Shown piece after piece: positions 52,579 through 62,322 of a DNA stretch of 64,000 nucleotides. Position numbers and translations under genes: made by a program. Each line of letters starts with the position of its first letter. The stretch's first letter is position 1. Under the pieces are notes generated by a model that worked only from the letters and a program-made list of their open reading frames with translations, searched no databases and was not told where the DNA came from. Origin of the DNA: Sva-07 sp963698565. GTDB taxonomy: Bacteria > Actinomycetota > Acidimicrobiia > Acidimicrobiales > Ilumatobacteraceae. The DNA is taken from contig CAVORH010000037.1 in NCBI GenBank assembly GCA_963698565.1, positions 109,254 through 173,253 of the forward strand, written 5' to 3'.

Positions 52579-53969
52579 GTCCGCGGCCACTTGACGACCT
52601 CCCACGACATCAGCGATCGACGGGAGATGCTCGGGGTCGTCGACCAACGGTCACCGAGCATCCCCGGCAGCAGCCGCAGGTAACTCCGACAGACGTGCCA
52701 GCGATGTGCGACCTCGGCGCGCGCCGGCAGCCGGAGTGTCAGCGGGCGGATCACGTAGTGCCGGACCAACGCTCCGACGAGCCGCCGGACCTCGCCGAGT
52801 CCTGCCCGCCAGGCGAGCCCGGCCGGCGCGTTCTTCGCCAGGACGAGGAGACGGTTGCGCTCGGTGTGGAAACGGAAGAACGGCGAGCCGACCCCGGAGG
52901 ACTGCGCGTGGTGGTGCCGCACGACCGCACCCGGTTCGTAGACGTAGCGCCAGCCCTGGAGCCGGCCGCGCCACGACAGGTCGGTGTCCTCGTAGTACAT
53001 GAACAGCCGCTCGTCGAACAGCCCGACGTCGTCGAGGTACCGACGCCGGAGCAGGACGGCTCCCCCGCACCACGCGAACACCTCGGCGGGCGTCTCGTAC
53101 TGACCGGTGTCGACCTCGAGGAATCCGCGGTCGCCCCCGAACCCGTCGGCGAACAGGTTGGAGCCGACGTTGTTGATCACGTCGAACGGCTCGGCCGGAA
53201 CGGGCACGTCGTACCAGTTCGGATCCCGATTCACCGTCACGGTGACGCCGGCACCGAGCCCACGGTCGGATTCTGCTCGGAGTGTCACCGAGCGGGGTTC
53301 GAGGCACGACAGCCGAACCGAGATCGTCGCGGGCGGCATGCCGGCTTCGTCGTCGGCCGCGATCCGCAGTGCGCCGCGAGCGCTCGACCATCGGGCGATC
53401 TCCTCGCGGTCGGCGACGACCGGTGGCTCCGCGCCGTGGAACCCCTCGTCGAACGCGAGTCGATCGTCGACGCGTTCGCCGTCGAGACGCACACCGGAGA
53501 CGCGGACGCCGAGCACTCGGGGCTCGCCGGCCACGAGATGCGAGGCGTCGGGCACGTCGAACTCGACGCCGTGGTAGCTGCGGGCGAACAGCATCTTGGC
53601 GCTGACCGCACCGATGTCCGGGGCGGCGTCGATGGCCGACACCATCGCCCGGAGCCATCCAGGCGCCACGGTGGCATCGTTGTTGATCAGCGCGACGTGG
53701 TCGTGGTCACCGGTGAGTGCGATGCCGAGATTGCAGCCGCCGGCGAAGCCGAGGTTGGCGAGCGGTTCGAGGATCCGAACGGACGCGTAGCGGTCGTCGG
53801 CCGCGAGCCGTTCGAGGACGTCGTCGAGCGACCCGTTGTCGACGAGAACGATCTCCAAGCGGTCGGACGGCCAGTCGGAGGCGAGCAGGGAATCGAGGCA
53901 GTCGATCGTCAACTGGCCGCCGTCGAAGTTGATCACGACGACGCGGACGAGGGGTGCGTTCTCAGTCAT
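52575..53969 (-). CDS. Glycosyltransferase, GT2 family (rhamnosyltransferase-like)
   Basis: 464 residues. The N-terminal GT-A domain starts VRVVVINFDGGQLTIDCLDSLL, has LEIVLVDNGS, and LANLGFAGGCNLGI followed by HVALINNDATV (metal/donor site). An unusual ~130-residue insertion (after AKMLFARSYHGVEFDV to SNLFADGF) lies between the catalytic halves. The acceptor part has LMYYEDTDLSWRGRLQGW. Its start overlaps the stop of the tandem glycosyltransferase gene by 4 bases. Confidence 0.88.
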   Translation of the reverse strand: MTENAPLVRVVVINFDGGQLTIDCLDSLLASDWPSDRLEIVLVDNGSLDDVLERLAADDRYASVRILEPLANLGFAGGCNLGIALTGDHDHVALINNDATVAPGWLRAMVSAIDAAPDIGAVSAKMLFARSYHGVEFDVPDASHLVAGEPRVLGVRVSGVRLDGERVDDRLAFDEGFHGAEPPVVADREEIARWSSARGALRIAADDEAGMPPATISVRLSCLEPRSVTLRAESDRGLGAGVTVTVNRDPNWYDVPVPAEPFDVINNVGSNLFADGFGGDRGFLEVDTGQYETPAEVFAWCGGAVLLRRRYLDDVGLFDERLFMYYEDTDLSWRGRLQGWRYVYEPGAVVRHHHAQSSGVGSPFFRFHTERNRLLVLAKNAPAGLAWRAGLGEVRRLVGALVRHYVIRPLTLRLPARAEVAHRWHVCRSYLRLLPGMLGDRWSTTPSISRRSLMSWEVVKWPRT

Positions 53970-56347
53970 GGAGCGGCGCTGACGCTAGCGGCACCTGCTC
54001 GGCGGACGGTCGCCGGCGGGAGATCGGCGGCGTCGGCGAGCCAGTCGAGCAGGGCCTCGGCGACGTGGTCGAAGGTCCAGCGCCCGGCGCGGGCGAGCGC
54101 GTCGGCGGAGCTGCGCTCCCACTCGTCGTCGCCGAGCAGGGGCTCGATCGCCGAGACCAGTGCGTCCGCGGCAGCCTCGACCACGCGGAGCCCGGGGGTC
54201 GACGGACCGGCGGTGGCGAGCGTCGTGACGGTGGGGATGCCGTGCGCGAGCAGGTCGGTGACGGCCGCCGACATCTCGCCGCGGTCGCCACTGCGCAGCT
54301 GGAGGCCGACACGGCTTGCGGCGATCCGAGCTGCGTACTCGTCGTCGTCGAGGCGACCGGTGAACGTCACCCGCCCGTGCACGCCGACGTTCTCGGCGAG
54401 CCGGCGAACCTCGTCGGCCGTGTCGCCGGCGGAGGGCCCGACGAACGTCAGCGTCACGTCTGGTGGGAGCAGCGCGAGCACCTCGATCGCCAGTGCCGGC
54501 GACTTGTTGGGGGCGAGCCAGCCGACCGCCACGATGTCGCGGCGCTGTGGCGTGCGGTCCGGTGCGACGACGGGCGGGTGACCGAGTGGCAGGATCAGCA
54601 TCGGCGGGCCGGCGGGGCGGATGCCGCGGACCGTCGCCGCGGCCTGCTCGCTGCTCACGATCACCGACCGCGCCCGCTCGAGCGTCGCACCGAGCAACGT
54701 GACGCCGAGTTCGTCGAGGCGAGCGGCGTCGAGGAGCGCGTCGTCGCCGACCGTCGCCTGCAGCTCTGGTGCCTCGTCGCGCTCGAGGCGTTCCCGGATC
54801 CGCCGCACCGCCCACGACTCGCTTCCACCGAGGTGGGCGAGGCCGACGTGGACACCGACCAGCGACGCCTCGTGGAGCCAGACGTGGCACGGCTGCTCCA
54901 GCGCCAGTTCGGCGGTGGCGACGTGGTGGGGCGAGCTGCCGAGGACCGCGACCAGGTGGTCGAAGTCCCAGGGCTTGGCGTAGCGTCCGATCGCCCGGAC
55001 CGGGCGCCGAGCGATCGACGTCTCGGTCGGCTCGGCACTCCCGGAGGTGTCGACGAACACGTCGACGTGCGGCGTCGACGGGTGATCGGCGCGGCGCCGT
55101 TCGATGGCCGCGACCACCGACTCGTCGTAGCGGCCGATGCCCGACGCCGACCCGGCGAAGGGTCCTGCGATGGCGATCCGGGGTTCCGGCTCTCGCAACC
55201 GCTGGGGCCAACGCGGTCCGAGGTCGCGGAGCGCCTCGACCGTCTGCTCGGCGACGTTGGGCCACGTCCAACGCTCGACCGCGCGGCGGCCGGCGGCGAG
55301 GAGCACGTCCCGGTGGGGCGCGTCGGTGAGGGCCTGCTCGATCGCACGGGCGATCGCCACCGGGTCGAACGGGTCGAACTCGGCGGCAGGCTCCTCCAGC
55401 ACCTCGGGCAGTGACGACACGTTCGAGCAGATCACCGGCGTTCCGCATGCGGCCGCCTCCAGCACCGGCAACCCGAACCCCTCCTCGGTCGACGGCATGA
55501 CGGCGAGTTCGGCGTGCTGGAGGACCGCGACCATCTCGTCGTCGGTGAGACTGCCGGTGAACACGACCTCCCGGGTCACGCCGGCGTCCGCCGCCCAGCC
55601 CTCCCAGCGGCGCAGTACCGCCGGCGAATGGGCGGTGGCGATCACCAGATGACGTCCGCGGCGGATGCCCGGATCGAGCCGGCCCCATGCTCGGAGCAGT
55701 CCCTCGGTGTTCTTGCGTTCGTCGCCGCCGGTGACCGACACGACATATCGGTCGACCGACGGTGGCAGGACGCGGTCCGGACGCGGCCGGATCGGCGACG
55801 CGACGAACTGATGCTCGACCCCCGCCCCGATGCTGCGGACCCGGTCGATCGGATAGTCGAGTTCGTCGGCGGCGGTCCGAGCCGCGAACTGCGAGATCGC
55901 CAGCATCGCGTCGACGGTGCGAGCGAGCGACGCCCGCAGCGGAGCCTGCCGGCGTGCGTTGGGCTCGACCTGATACCGGTCGGGGAACCGATACGGGATC
56001 ACGTCGTACATCACCGCGGCAACGGGCAGACGCGCCCGGGTGATCACCGAGGGAATCGGATCGAGGGGGATCGGATGGAGCATGAGCTGGGTGGCGACGT
56101 ACCAGGTGCCCGGCGCGACGTGGTCGCGGACGGCCTGCGGGCTCCAGCGGCGCAGGTTCAGCCCGGGAATCGCCTCGGCGAGCACCTCGGCGTCGAGATC
56201 GGAGCCGTGGAGGGCGACGAGCGGCGCGCCGATGTCGTGGAGACCGCGCAGCAGACCGGTCACGTAGCGCCCGATGCCGCGTTGGCGCGCCGTCGGGTGA
56301 TCGACCGGGCGGGCATCGACGAGCAACGCGTCGACCGGTGACGACAT
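53966..56347 (-). CDS. Tandem glycosyltransferase with two GT-B modules
   Basis: 793 residues. Module one, residues ~1-375, has GIGRYVTGLLRGLHD, VVSVTGGDERKN and STEEGFGLPVLEAAACGTPV. Module two starts at about residue 388 (RIAIAGPFAGSASGIGRYD) and contains IVAVGWLAPNKSPALAIEVL and LRSGDRGEMSAAVTDLLAHGIP. The first has the full GT4 donor-site motif (E-x7-E); the second has a degenerate one. It probably adds two sugars or is one active and one regulatory domain. First of the downstream three-gene unit. Confidence 0.88.
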   Translation of the reverse strand: MSSPVDALLVDARPVDHPTARQRGIGRYVTGLLRGLHDIGAPLVALHGSDLDAEVLAEAIPGLNLRRWSPQAVRDHVAPGTWYVATQLMLHPIPLDPIPSVITRARLPVAAVMYDVIPYRFPDRYQVEPNARRQAPLRASLARTVDAMLAISQFAARTAADELDYPIDRVRSIGAGVEHQFVASPIRPRPDRVLPPSVDRYVVSVTGGDERKNTEGLLRAWGRLDPGIRRGRHLVIATAHSPAVLRRWEGWAADAGVTREVVFTGSLTDDEMVAVLQHAELAVMPSTEEGFGLPVLEAAACGTPVICSNVSSLPEVLEEPAAEFDPFDPVAIARAIEQALTDAPHRDVLLAAGRRAVERWTWPNVAEQTVEALRDLGPRWPQRLREPEPRIAIAGPFAGSASGIGRYDESVVAAIERRRADHPSTPHVDVFVDTSGSAEPTETSIARRPVRAIGRYAKPWDFDHLVAVLGSSPHHVATAELALEQPCHVWLHEASLVGVHVGLAHLGGSESWAVRRIRERLERDEAPELQATVGDDALLDAARLDELGVTLLGATLERARSVIVSSEQAAATVRGIRPAGPPMLILPLGHPPVVAPDRTPQRRDIVAVGWLAPNKSPALAIEVLALLPPDVTLTFVGPSAGDTADEVRRLAENVGVHGRVTFTGRLDDDEYAARIAASRVGLQLRSGDRGEMSAAVTDLLAHGIPTVTTLATAGPSTPGLRVVEAAADALVSAIEPLLGDDEWERSSADALARAGRWTFDHVAEALLDWLADAADLPPATVRRAGAASVSAAP

Positions 56348-56349
56348 CG

Positions 56350-56667
56350 TCAGGCGGGACTGCCCGAGTCGGCGCCTGCCGCAGCGAGGCGTTCGTCGAG
56401 CAGGGCGAGCTGTCGTTCGATCACCTGGGTGGCGCCGATCGCGGTGTCGGCATCGAGACGGAGGCGTTCGCTGTAGCCGAGGAAGAGCGGCAGGGATCGC
56501 TCCGCACCCGAGCGGATGTCGTGGTTCAGCTCGCTGACGACCTGGTTGATCTCGGTGACGACATGGTTGATGTTGAGCACCACCTCGCGGAGCGCGGCGA
56601 CGTCGGCGGTCAGCGCCGTCAGCTGGTCACCACGCACGCGGCCGATGAATCCCTTGAACGATGCCAC
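56350..56667 (-). CDS. Small coiled-coil protein
   Basis: 105 residues, nearly all helical: LTALTADVAALREVVLNI then INHVVTEINQVVSELNHDI with heptad spacing, and LLDERLAAAG at the end. No known domain. It ends two bases before the start of the tandem glycosyltransferase, so it is probably part of that unit and may be a scaffold for the glycosyltransferases. Confidence 0.65.
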   Translation of the reverse strand: MASFKGFIGRVRGDQLTALTADVAALREVVLNINHVVTEINQVVSELNHDIRSGAERSLPLFLGYSERLRLDADTAIGATQVIERQLALLDERLAAAGADSGSPA

Positions 56668-56711
56668 GACGCAGACTCTACGGGATCCACCCTGCTCGGT
56701 AGCCTCCAGTC

Positions 56712-57620
56712 ATGCCCGACGCCTCGCTCCGTGCTCGCGTGACCGCCCTGGTCCCACCATCGGTCCTCGATGCACTTCGACCTGCGGCTCGCCGAGTCGG
56801 TCTGGCGGCGCCCGTCAGCGAATGGTGGCAGGCAGCCGGCCCGGTGTGGAACCCTCCGTCGTCGAGGGAGCAGCGCGACCGCTGGTGCAACGTGTGCCGC
56901 TGGACGGGGTCCGCGTTCCTGGGCGAGGCCCACACCGAATCGGCCAACTGCCCGCAGTGCGGTTCGATCGCCCGCGACCGGTTCTTGCTGTGGTGCTTCA
57001 CGAAGCGGAGCCCGAAGATGCGCGACGCCCGCGTCATCGAGACCAGCCCGAGGCTCGGGGACGACTACCGCGAGTACATGCGTCGTTGGTTCTCCTACCG
57101 CACGAGCGACTTCGACCTGAGCGCCCATCGCGGCGACATCCAGCTCGACCTGCAGTCGATCGACCTGCCGGACGCGTCCGTCGACGTCGTGCTGACACCC
57201 CACGTGCTGGAGCACGTTCCCGACACGGCGAAGGCGCTCGCCGAGCTGTTCCGCGTGATCGCCCCGGGGGGACGGATGTACCTGCAGATCCCGATCGTCT
57301 ACGGCGCCACGGCCGCGCCGACCGAACCCGAGTTCCATGCCGACAACACGCCGGTGTTCTGGAATTTCGGCTGGGATCTCACCGACATGGTCCGCGCGGC
57401 CGGGTTCGAGACGACCGTGCTGGTCACCGAGGAGTACGACGCCGTCCTGCGCGGCCGGCTTCCCGAGCCCGATCCCCACGGCGACGGCTTCCACGTCGAC
57501 AGCCTGTTGGAGCATGCCCGCCCCGACGATCTCGAGGTGGTCGCCGATGGGGCGGAGTCGCGTCTGATGGGCTTCGAGCCGTGCTACCACTTCGCCACCT
57601 GGGAGTGCCTCCGCCCGTAG
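56712..57620 (+). CDS. SAM-dependent methyltransferase with a zinc-ribbon head
   Basis: 302 residues. Residues ~58-85 have CNVC and CPQC, a four-Cys zinc ribbon. The methyltransferase part follows: VIETSPRLGDDYREY, then LQSIDLPDASVDVVLTPHVLEHVPDTAKALAELFRVIAPGG, a Methyltransf_11 core. It is divergent from the small coiled-coil gene. A glycan substrate is likely from context. Confidence 0.82.
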   Translation: MPDASLRARVTALVPPSVLDALRPAARRVGLAAPVSEWWQAAGPVWNPPSSREQRDRWCNVCRWTGSAFLGEAHTESANCPQCGSIARDRFLLWCFTKRSPKMRDARVIETSPRLGDDYREYMRRWFSYRTSDFDLSAHRGDIQLDLQSIDLPDASVDVVLTPHVLEHVPDTAKALAELFRVIAPGGRMYLQIPIVYGATAAPTEPEFHADNTPVFWNFGWDLTDMVRAAGFETTVLVTEEYDAVLRGRLPEPDPHGDGFHVDSLLEHARPDDLEVVADGAESRLMGFEPCYHFATWECLRP

Positions 57621-57629
57621 TTGAGACAT

Positions 57630-57642
57630 GGGGTCAGACCCC
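57630..57642. terminator. GGGGTCAGACCCC palindrome between convergent genes
   Basis: The same core as the repeats at 45729-45822, here without the GTTACGCC arms. It lies between the converging methyltransferase and glycosyltransferase genes, a position fit for a terminator. Confidence 0.5.
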
Positions 57643-57654
57643 GACGTCACACCC

Positions 57655-58365
57655 TCAGGTGCGGCGGAAGCGGTGGCGGAGGCAGAGGGCGATCATCGAC
57701 AGGCCCAGCTCGAGCGTCTTGCGTCGGTCGCCCGTGACCGAGCTCTCACCCACCCGGGGCTGGTACTTCACCGGCACCTGCACGAACGGGATCCGCTGCT
57801 GCGCGACGAGCAGCATCATCTCGAATCCGAAGTCGGACTCGTCGGACTCGAAGTGGGGTTCGAGGCGGTCGAGGGCGCTGCGGGTGAGCACACGGAACGT
57901 GCACCCCACGTCGGACAGGTACACCGTGTTGAACAGCACCTCGGTGAGCTTGGCGACCGCCCAGTTGCCCCATCGGAGGAACCAGCCCATGTTCGCGCCG
58001 CTCAGGATGAAGGTCTGCACGGTGCGTGACCCGAGGACGACATCGACGTCAGCGGTGAACGGGAGCAGCTTCAAGATGTCGCCCGGGTCGAAGGTGCCGT
58101 CGGGCTCGCACACACAGACGAGGTCGGCCCCACGGGTCTCGACGATCCCACGCCGGATCGCTGCGCCGTACCCCTGCACGGACTCGTGGACCTCACGCGC
58201 CGACGTGGTGGCCACCTCGGGCGACGTGTCGGGGTGGGCGTTGTTGTTCACGACCACGATGTCGTCGACGATGCCGAGCGACTCGAAACCGCGAATGCAC
58301 GCTGCGATGCTGCCTGCCTCGTTGTAGGTCGGCAGGATGACTGCCACGGTCCGTGAGTTCCACAC
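57655..58365 (-). CDS. GT2 family glycosyltransferase, polyprenyl-phosphate type
   Basis: About 236 residues from GTG at 58365. VAVILPTYNEAGSIAACI at the N-terminus, IVVVNNNAHPDT, and the metal-binding CEPDGTFDPGD are as in DPM1/GtrB-like enzymes that load sugars on polyprenyl phosphate. GSRTVQTFILSGANMGW and FGFEMMLLVAQQ complete the core; there is no C-terminal membrane pair. It might supply lipid-linked sugar to the membrane glycosyltransferase encoded 13 bases upstream. Confidence 0.87.
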   Translation of the reverse strand: MWNSRTVAVILPTYNEAGSIAACIRGFESLGIVDDIVVVNNNAHPDTSPEVATTSAREVHESVQGYGAAIRRGIVETRGADLVCVCEPDGTFDPGDILKLLPFTADVDVVLGSRTVQTFILSGANMGWFLRWGNWAVAKLTEVLFNTVYLSDVGCTFRVLTRSALDRLEPHFESDESDFGFEMMLLVAQQRIPFVQVPVKYQPRVGESSVTGDRRKTLELGLSMIALCLRHRFRRT

Positions 58366-58378
58366 GCCGACGATCCTG

Positions 58379-60979
58379 TCAGTTCTCGACGGTCGCGCGG
58401 GCGGATGACGTCGGGATGTACACGACGAAGTCGCCGTACACGGAGCGTTCGTACGCCTCGACGGGGAGCGGCAGGAGCGACGGATCTTCGTCGGCGACGC
58501 GGTAGAGCACGGCGATCCGCTCCGGCGACGTGGCCTCCACGGTGCGTTGACGCTCGGGGAAACGGATCGGCCAGAACGGGAAGACCGCACCGGTGAGTTC
58601 ACGGTCACCGGCGAAGTCGACCGGATGAACGGCCCAGTAGCTGCCCGTGATCCGGTCGACACCTGCCTCGTGGAGCCGGTCGACGATCGCGTCGATCGAG
58701 GCGTTGGGATCGCCGGACGTGTCGTCGACGAGGGGTTCGAGCGTCGGCACCACGAACCCGACGATCCACACGCCGCCGACGACGACGGCCACGGCGAGCG
58801 CGCGGCCGGGTGACCGCCGACCGATGACGACGTCGATGGCCACCGCCACCGCGGTCACCAGGAACGGAAAGGCAATGATCCCGTAGCGCCCGTCGGCCGA
58901 GAAGATGAGGTTCTCGAACAGCGCCATGATCGGGAACGCGCCGACGAGAACGGCGGGCAGGAGGATGCGGCTGGGGGGGCCGGAGCGGCGAACCAGGGTG
59001 ACGACACCGCCGACCACGGCGCTGAGGAGCCCGATGTACAGGAGCGGCCCGATGACCGCATTGGGCTGCCAGTCGAGTGCGATGTCACGAAGCCCGAAGG
59101 CCCGTGGGATCAGGTCGACGAAGAAGCCGCGGAACCGCTCGGTGTAGGTCCCCTCCACCTCGACCGGAGCCGTCAGCGACGGCCAGGCGTTGACGGCGTT
59201 CCACAGCAGGAACGGCAGGCAACCGATCACACCACCGGCCGGGACGGCGAGCCACATGTCGACGCGCCGACGGTGCACCCACAGCACCACCACGACCATC
59301 GGAAACAACGAGGCGACGAACATGGGGTGCAGCCAGAATCCGAATCCCGCGAGCGCACCGAACGCCACCGCAACACTCCGCCTCGGCGGCGTCGCGTCGA
59401 TCAGCACCGTTGCGAGGGCGAACGCGGCGATGCTCACCAACATGCCCGACGCGTAGGCCGAGTAGGCGGTGACGGACACCAGCAGGAGTGCCCCAGGCGT
59501 CACCCAGCACAGGACGGCGGCGATCAGCCCGGCTCGGCGACCGGCGATCCGTGCGCCGGCGAAGGCGAGCACGACGCTGGCCGCCGCCCACGACAGGGTC
59601 GCCAACAACTTGAGGGCAACGACGTCGGCACCGATGATCGCGGCGATCGGTGCGTAGAGATACGCCTCGAACGGCAGGGTGTAGTTGGTGCCGCCCAGCA
59701 CGATCGGGAACTGACCGCTCAGGATCTCGAAGCTCTGGACGCCGGTGTAGGCCTCGTCGGCCGTCAGGATCCCGGCGGGCGAGCGCAGGATCAGCCACCG
59801 CACGACGAGCCCCACGATCACGGCGACCAACACCGGCACGGCGATCGACGGGCGAGTGAACCGCCACGCCGAGCGGACCCGATTGACGTCCTCGGCCCGG
59901 TCGAGCCGGGCGGCCACGTCGCCGGGCTGGCGGTGCGGCAGTACGACGAGTTCCAACCCGGCGCGGCGGGCGACATCGGCTCGTTCGGCCGTCGGCTCTC
60001 GATCGGTGACCAGCGTGACTCGGTCGCGTGGACGTCGCGCGGCGTCGACGGCGGCATCGTCGAACGCTCGCTCCCAACGGCGACGACCGCAGTCCGCGAA
60101 CCACGCGATCGTCAACGATCGATGCGGTGCGAGGCGGTCACGACGGTCGATCGCCGCGGGTGGGTCGACCGGCCGGGCCGGGCGGGTCGCCAGTTCTGCT
60201 GCCCACGTCGAGCGGAAGGCGTCCCGCGACCGCTCGGCGATCGCCACCGCGTCGCTCGATCCTCCCGAGGCGTGTTCGTGGACGACCGGGACATCGGCGA
60301 CGAGCCGGGTACGTTGCCCCGCCCGTTCGACGCGGACGGCGTAGTCGACGTCCTCGAAGTAGGCGGGGCGGTACCGCTCGTCGAAGCCGCCGGCGGCCAG
60401 GAACTCGCTGCGGCGCACGACCCAGCACGCGGCCGATGCGTAGTCGACGTCCCGCGAGAAGACGTTGCTCCAGTCGCCGGGCATCACCTCCGGTCCACCG
60501 ACCGCCGCGGTGCATCCGTCGTCGTAGACGAGCTGGCCGGCTTCCTGCAGGGACCCGTCACGGTCGACGAGCACCGGAGCCGCAATGGCGACGACCGGAT
60601 CCTCGAGCGCCGCGACGAGCGGCGCGAGCCATCCGGGACCGACGATCACGTCGGGGTTGACGAAGCAGAGGAGGTCACCGGCAGCGTGGCCGGCCCCGAG
60701 GTTGTTGCCGCCGGCGAACCCGAGGTTCTGGTGAGGGGTCAGGAGGGTCACTCCTCGCGTCAGCGTGCGCAGGAGGTCGGCGCTTCGCTGATCGTCGTCG
60801 GGCGAGTTGTCGACGACGATCACCTCGTACGGCTCGGCGGTGTGCGCGGCGATCGCCCCGATCGCCTCGATGACGACGGGACCGGTGCGGTAGGTGACGA
60901 TGACGATCGAGACGCGGGGTTCGGAGGCGGTGGCAGGTAGCGCCACCTCGGGTGACGACGCTGCGGTGGTCTCGATCAC
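58379..60979 (-). CDS. GT2 domain fused to a polytopic membrane glycosyltransferase
   Basis: 866 residues from GTG at 60979. Residues ~20-290 are a GT2 domain (VSIVIVTYRTGPVVIEAI, YEVIVVDNSPDD, LGFAGGNNLGAGHAAGDLL, YFEDVDYAVRVERAG). A soluble linker follows, then from ~400 a polytopic domain with about ten transmembrane segments. Near its start, DEAYTGVQSFEILSGQFP resembles the first loop (Asp-Glu) of GT39/GT83-like C-type enzymes. Two activities in one chain are likely. It is 14 bases downstream of wzt. Confidence 0.83.
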   Translation of the reverse strand: MIETTAASSPEVALPATASEPRVSIVIVTYRTGPVVIEAIGAIAAHTAEPYEVIVVDNSPDDDQRSADLLRTLTRGVTLLTPHQNLGFAGGNNLGAGHAAGDLLCFVNPDVIVGPGWLAPLVAALEDPVVAIAAPVLVDRDGSLQEAGQLVYDDGCTAAVGGPEVMPGDWSNVFSRDVDYASAACWVVRRSEFLAAGGFDERYRPAYFEDVDYAVRVERAGQRTRLVADVPVVHEHASGGSSDAVAIAERSRDAFRSTWAAELATRPARPVDPPAAIDRRDRLAPHRSLTIAWFADCGRRRWERAFDDAAVDAARRPRDRVTLVTDREPTAERADVARRAGLELVVLPHRQPGDVAARLDRAEDVNRVRSAWRFTRPSIAVPVLVAVIVGLVVRWLILRSPAGILTADEAYTGVQSFEILSGQFPIVLGGTNYTLPFEAYLYAPIAAIIGADVVALKLLATLSWAAASVVLAFAGARIAGRRAGLIAAVLCWVTPGALLLVSVTAYSAYASGMLVSIAAFALATVLIDATPPRRSVAVAFGALAGFGFWLHPMFVASLFPMVVVVLWVHRRRVDMWLAVPAGGVIGCLPFLLWNAVNAWPSLTAPVEVEGTYTERFRGFFVDLIPRAFGLRDIALDWQPNAVIGPLLYIGLLSAVVGGVVTLVRRSGPPSRILLPAVLVGAFPIMALFENLIFSADGRYGIIAFPFLVTAVAVAIDVVIGRRSPGRALAVAVVVGGVWIVGFVVPTLEPLVDDTSGDPNASIDAIVDRLHEAGVDRITGSYWAVHPVDFAGDRELTGAVFPFWPIRFPERQRTVEATSPERIAVLYRVADEDPSLLPLPVEAYERSVYGDFVVYIPTSSARATVEN

Positions 60980-60993
60980 GGTTCGCGGATCGG

Positions 60994-62211
60994 TCAACCA
61001 GCGCTCGCGGCGCCGGCGCTGGTCGCCGAGAACCGCCAGTCGACCGGCATGTGGAACAGCCCGGCGTCGTTGGTCGAGTACTGGCGCACCTCGAACCGGA
61101 CCCGGCGTTCCCAGTGGTCGTACGCGTGGTGCTCGGTGTTGTCGGTGATCGACACCGAGAGGTCGTAGACGCCTTCGAGCAGCGGGAGCTGGTCGATCGC
61201 CAGCTCGACCGTGCCCGGACCGTGTGCCAGGCCGATGGTCTTGCGAGCCAGGCGCGTGCTCGTTCCCCACACCAACTGACCGTGGACGGTGTCGATGCGG
61301 AATCCCACGACGATGTCCTGCAACGGCTGGTGGGCGTCGTAGTCGATGCGGATCAACGCAGGTTCCATGGTGGTCAGCAGCGACTGGACCCCACCATCGG
61401 GCGCGACGAACCCCGCGTGGAGGATCTCGGCCTCGCCGCTGCCCCACCGGGTGCCGAGCTCACCCTCGACGCGCTGGGCGTCGTGGCTCTCACCGCGGTA
61501 CCGGGTGATCACGTCGTTGGCCGGCCCGACTTCCACGAGGTGCCCGTGGTCGATCCAGGCGACGGTCTCGCAGAGTTGCTCGACCTGGGCGAGCCCGTGG
61601 CTGACGAACACGATCGTTCGGCCGTCGCGTCGGAACTCCTCGATCCGCTCGGCGCACTTGCGCTGGAAGCCCTCGTCGCCGACCGACAGGACCTCGTCGA
61701 TCAGGAGGACGTCGGGCTCGACGTGGGCAGCGACGGCGAAGCCGAGGCGGACGAACATGCCCGACGAGTAGTTCTTGACCGGCGTGTCGATGAATTCCTC
61801 GAGGCCGGCGAACTCGACGATGTCGTCGAATCGGCGATCGAGGTCGCGCTTGGTGAACCCCAGGATGGCGCCGTTCAGGTAGACGTTCTCCCGTCCGCTC
61901 AGCTCCATGTGGAAGCCCGCGCCGAGTTCGAGCAGGGCGGAGAGGCGGCCGGTGTGCGACACGCTGCCGCGTTCGGGTCGCAGGATGCCCGCGAGGCACT
62001 TCAGCAGCGTGCTCTTGCCGGAGCCGTTCGAGCCGACGACGCCGAACGTCTTGCCGGGAAAGACCTCGAAGTCGATCTCGCGGAGCGCCCAGAACTCCTT
62101 GTACCGCGAGCGCCGGCCCTTGAGCACGGCCGCCTTGAGGTATTGGTTCTTCTCCTCGTAGAGCCGAAAGCTCTTCCACAGGTCTTCGACGACGACAGCA
62201 GGACCAGACAT
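60994..62211 (-). CDS. wzt: Polysaccharide ABC exporter ATPase (Wzt-like) with C-terminal glycan-binding domain
   Basis: 405 residues from ATG at 62211. Walker A GSNGSGKST, signature YSSGM and Walker B DVLLIDEVLSVGD are present. Residues ~245-405 form an extra beta-rich Wzt_C-like domain (GVYDLSVSITDNTEHHAYDH), which in O-antigen exporters recognises the polymer's terminal residue. It works with the permease encoded divergently at 62323. First gene of the unit continuing to 57655. Confidence 0.93.
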   Translation of the reverse strand: MSGPAVVVEDLWKSFRLYEEKNQYLKAAVLKGRRSRYKEFWALREIDFEVFPGKTFGVVGSNGSGKSTLLKCLAGILRPERGSVSHTGRLSALLELGAGFHMELSGRENVYLNGAILGFTKRDLDRRFDDIVEFAGLEEFIDTPVKNYSSGMFVRLGFAVAAHVEPDVLLIDEVLSVGDEGFQRKCAERIEEFRRDGRTIVFVSHGLAQVEQLCETVAWIDHGHLVEVGPANDVITRYRGESHDAQRVEGELGTRWGSGEAEILHAGFVAPDGGVQSLLTTMEPALIRIDYDAHQPLQDIVVGFRIDTVHGQLVWGTSTRLARKTIGLAHGPGTVELAIDQLPLLEGVYDLSVSITDNTEHHAYDHWERRVRFEVRQYSTNDAGLFHMPVDWRFSATSAGAASAG

Positions 62212-62322
62212 GATTCCCCAGTGTGTCCGATCCCGGGCCTGATTCCGAGCCATCGGCCAGGATCGGCGCCCGACCCGTCCCCCCTCTCCCACCCCGGGCG
62301 GGGGTAGCCTCCAGCGCCTGCC
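62212..62322. promoter_or_regulatory. Divergent wzt/wzm intergenic region
   Basis: 111 bases separate the starts of the two exporter genes and should hold both promoters. No box could be assigned with confidence. Confidence 0.4.
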
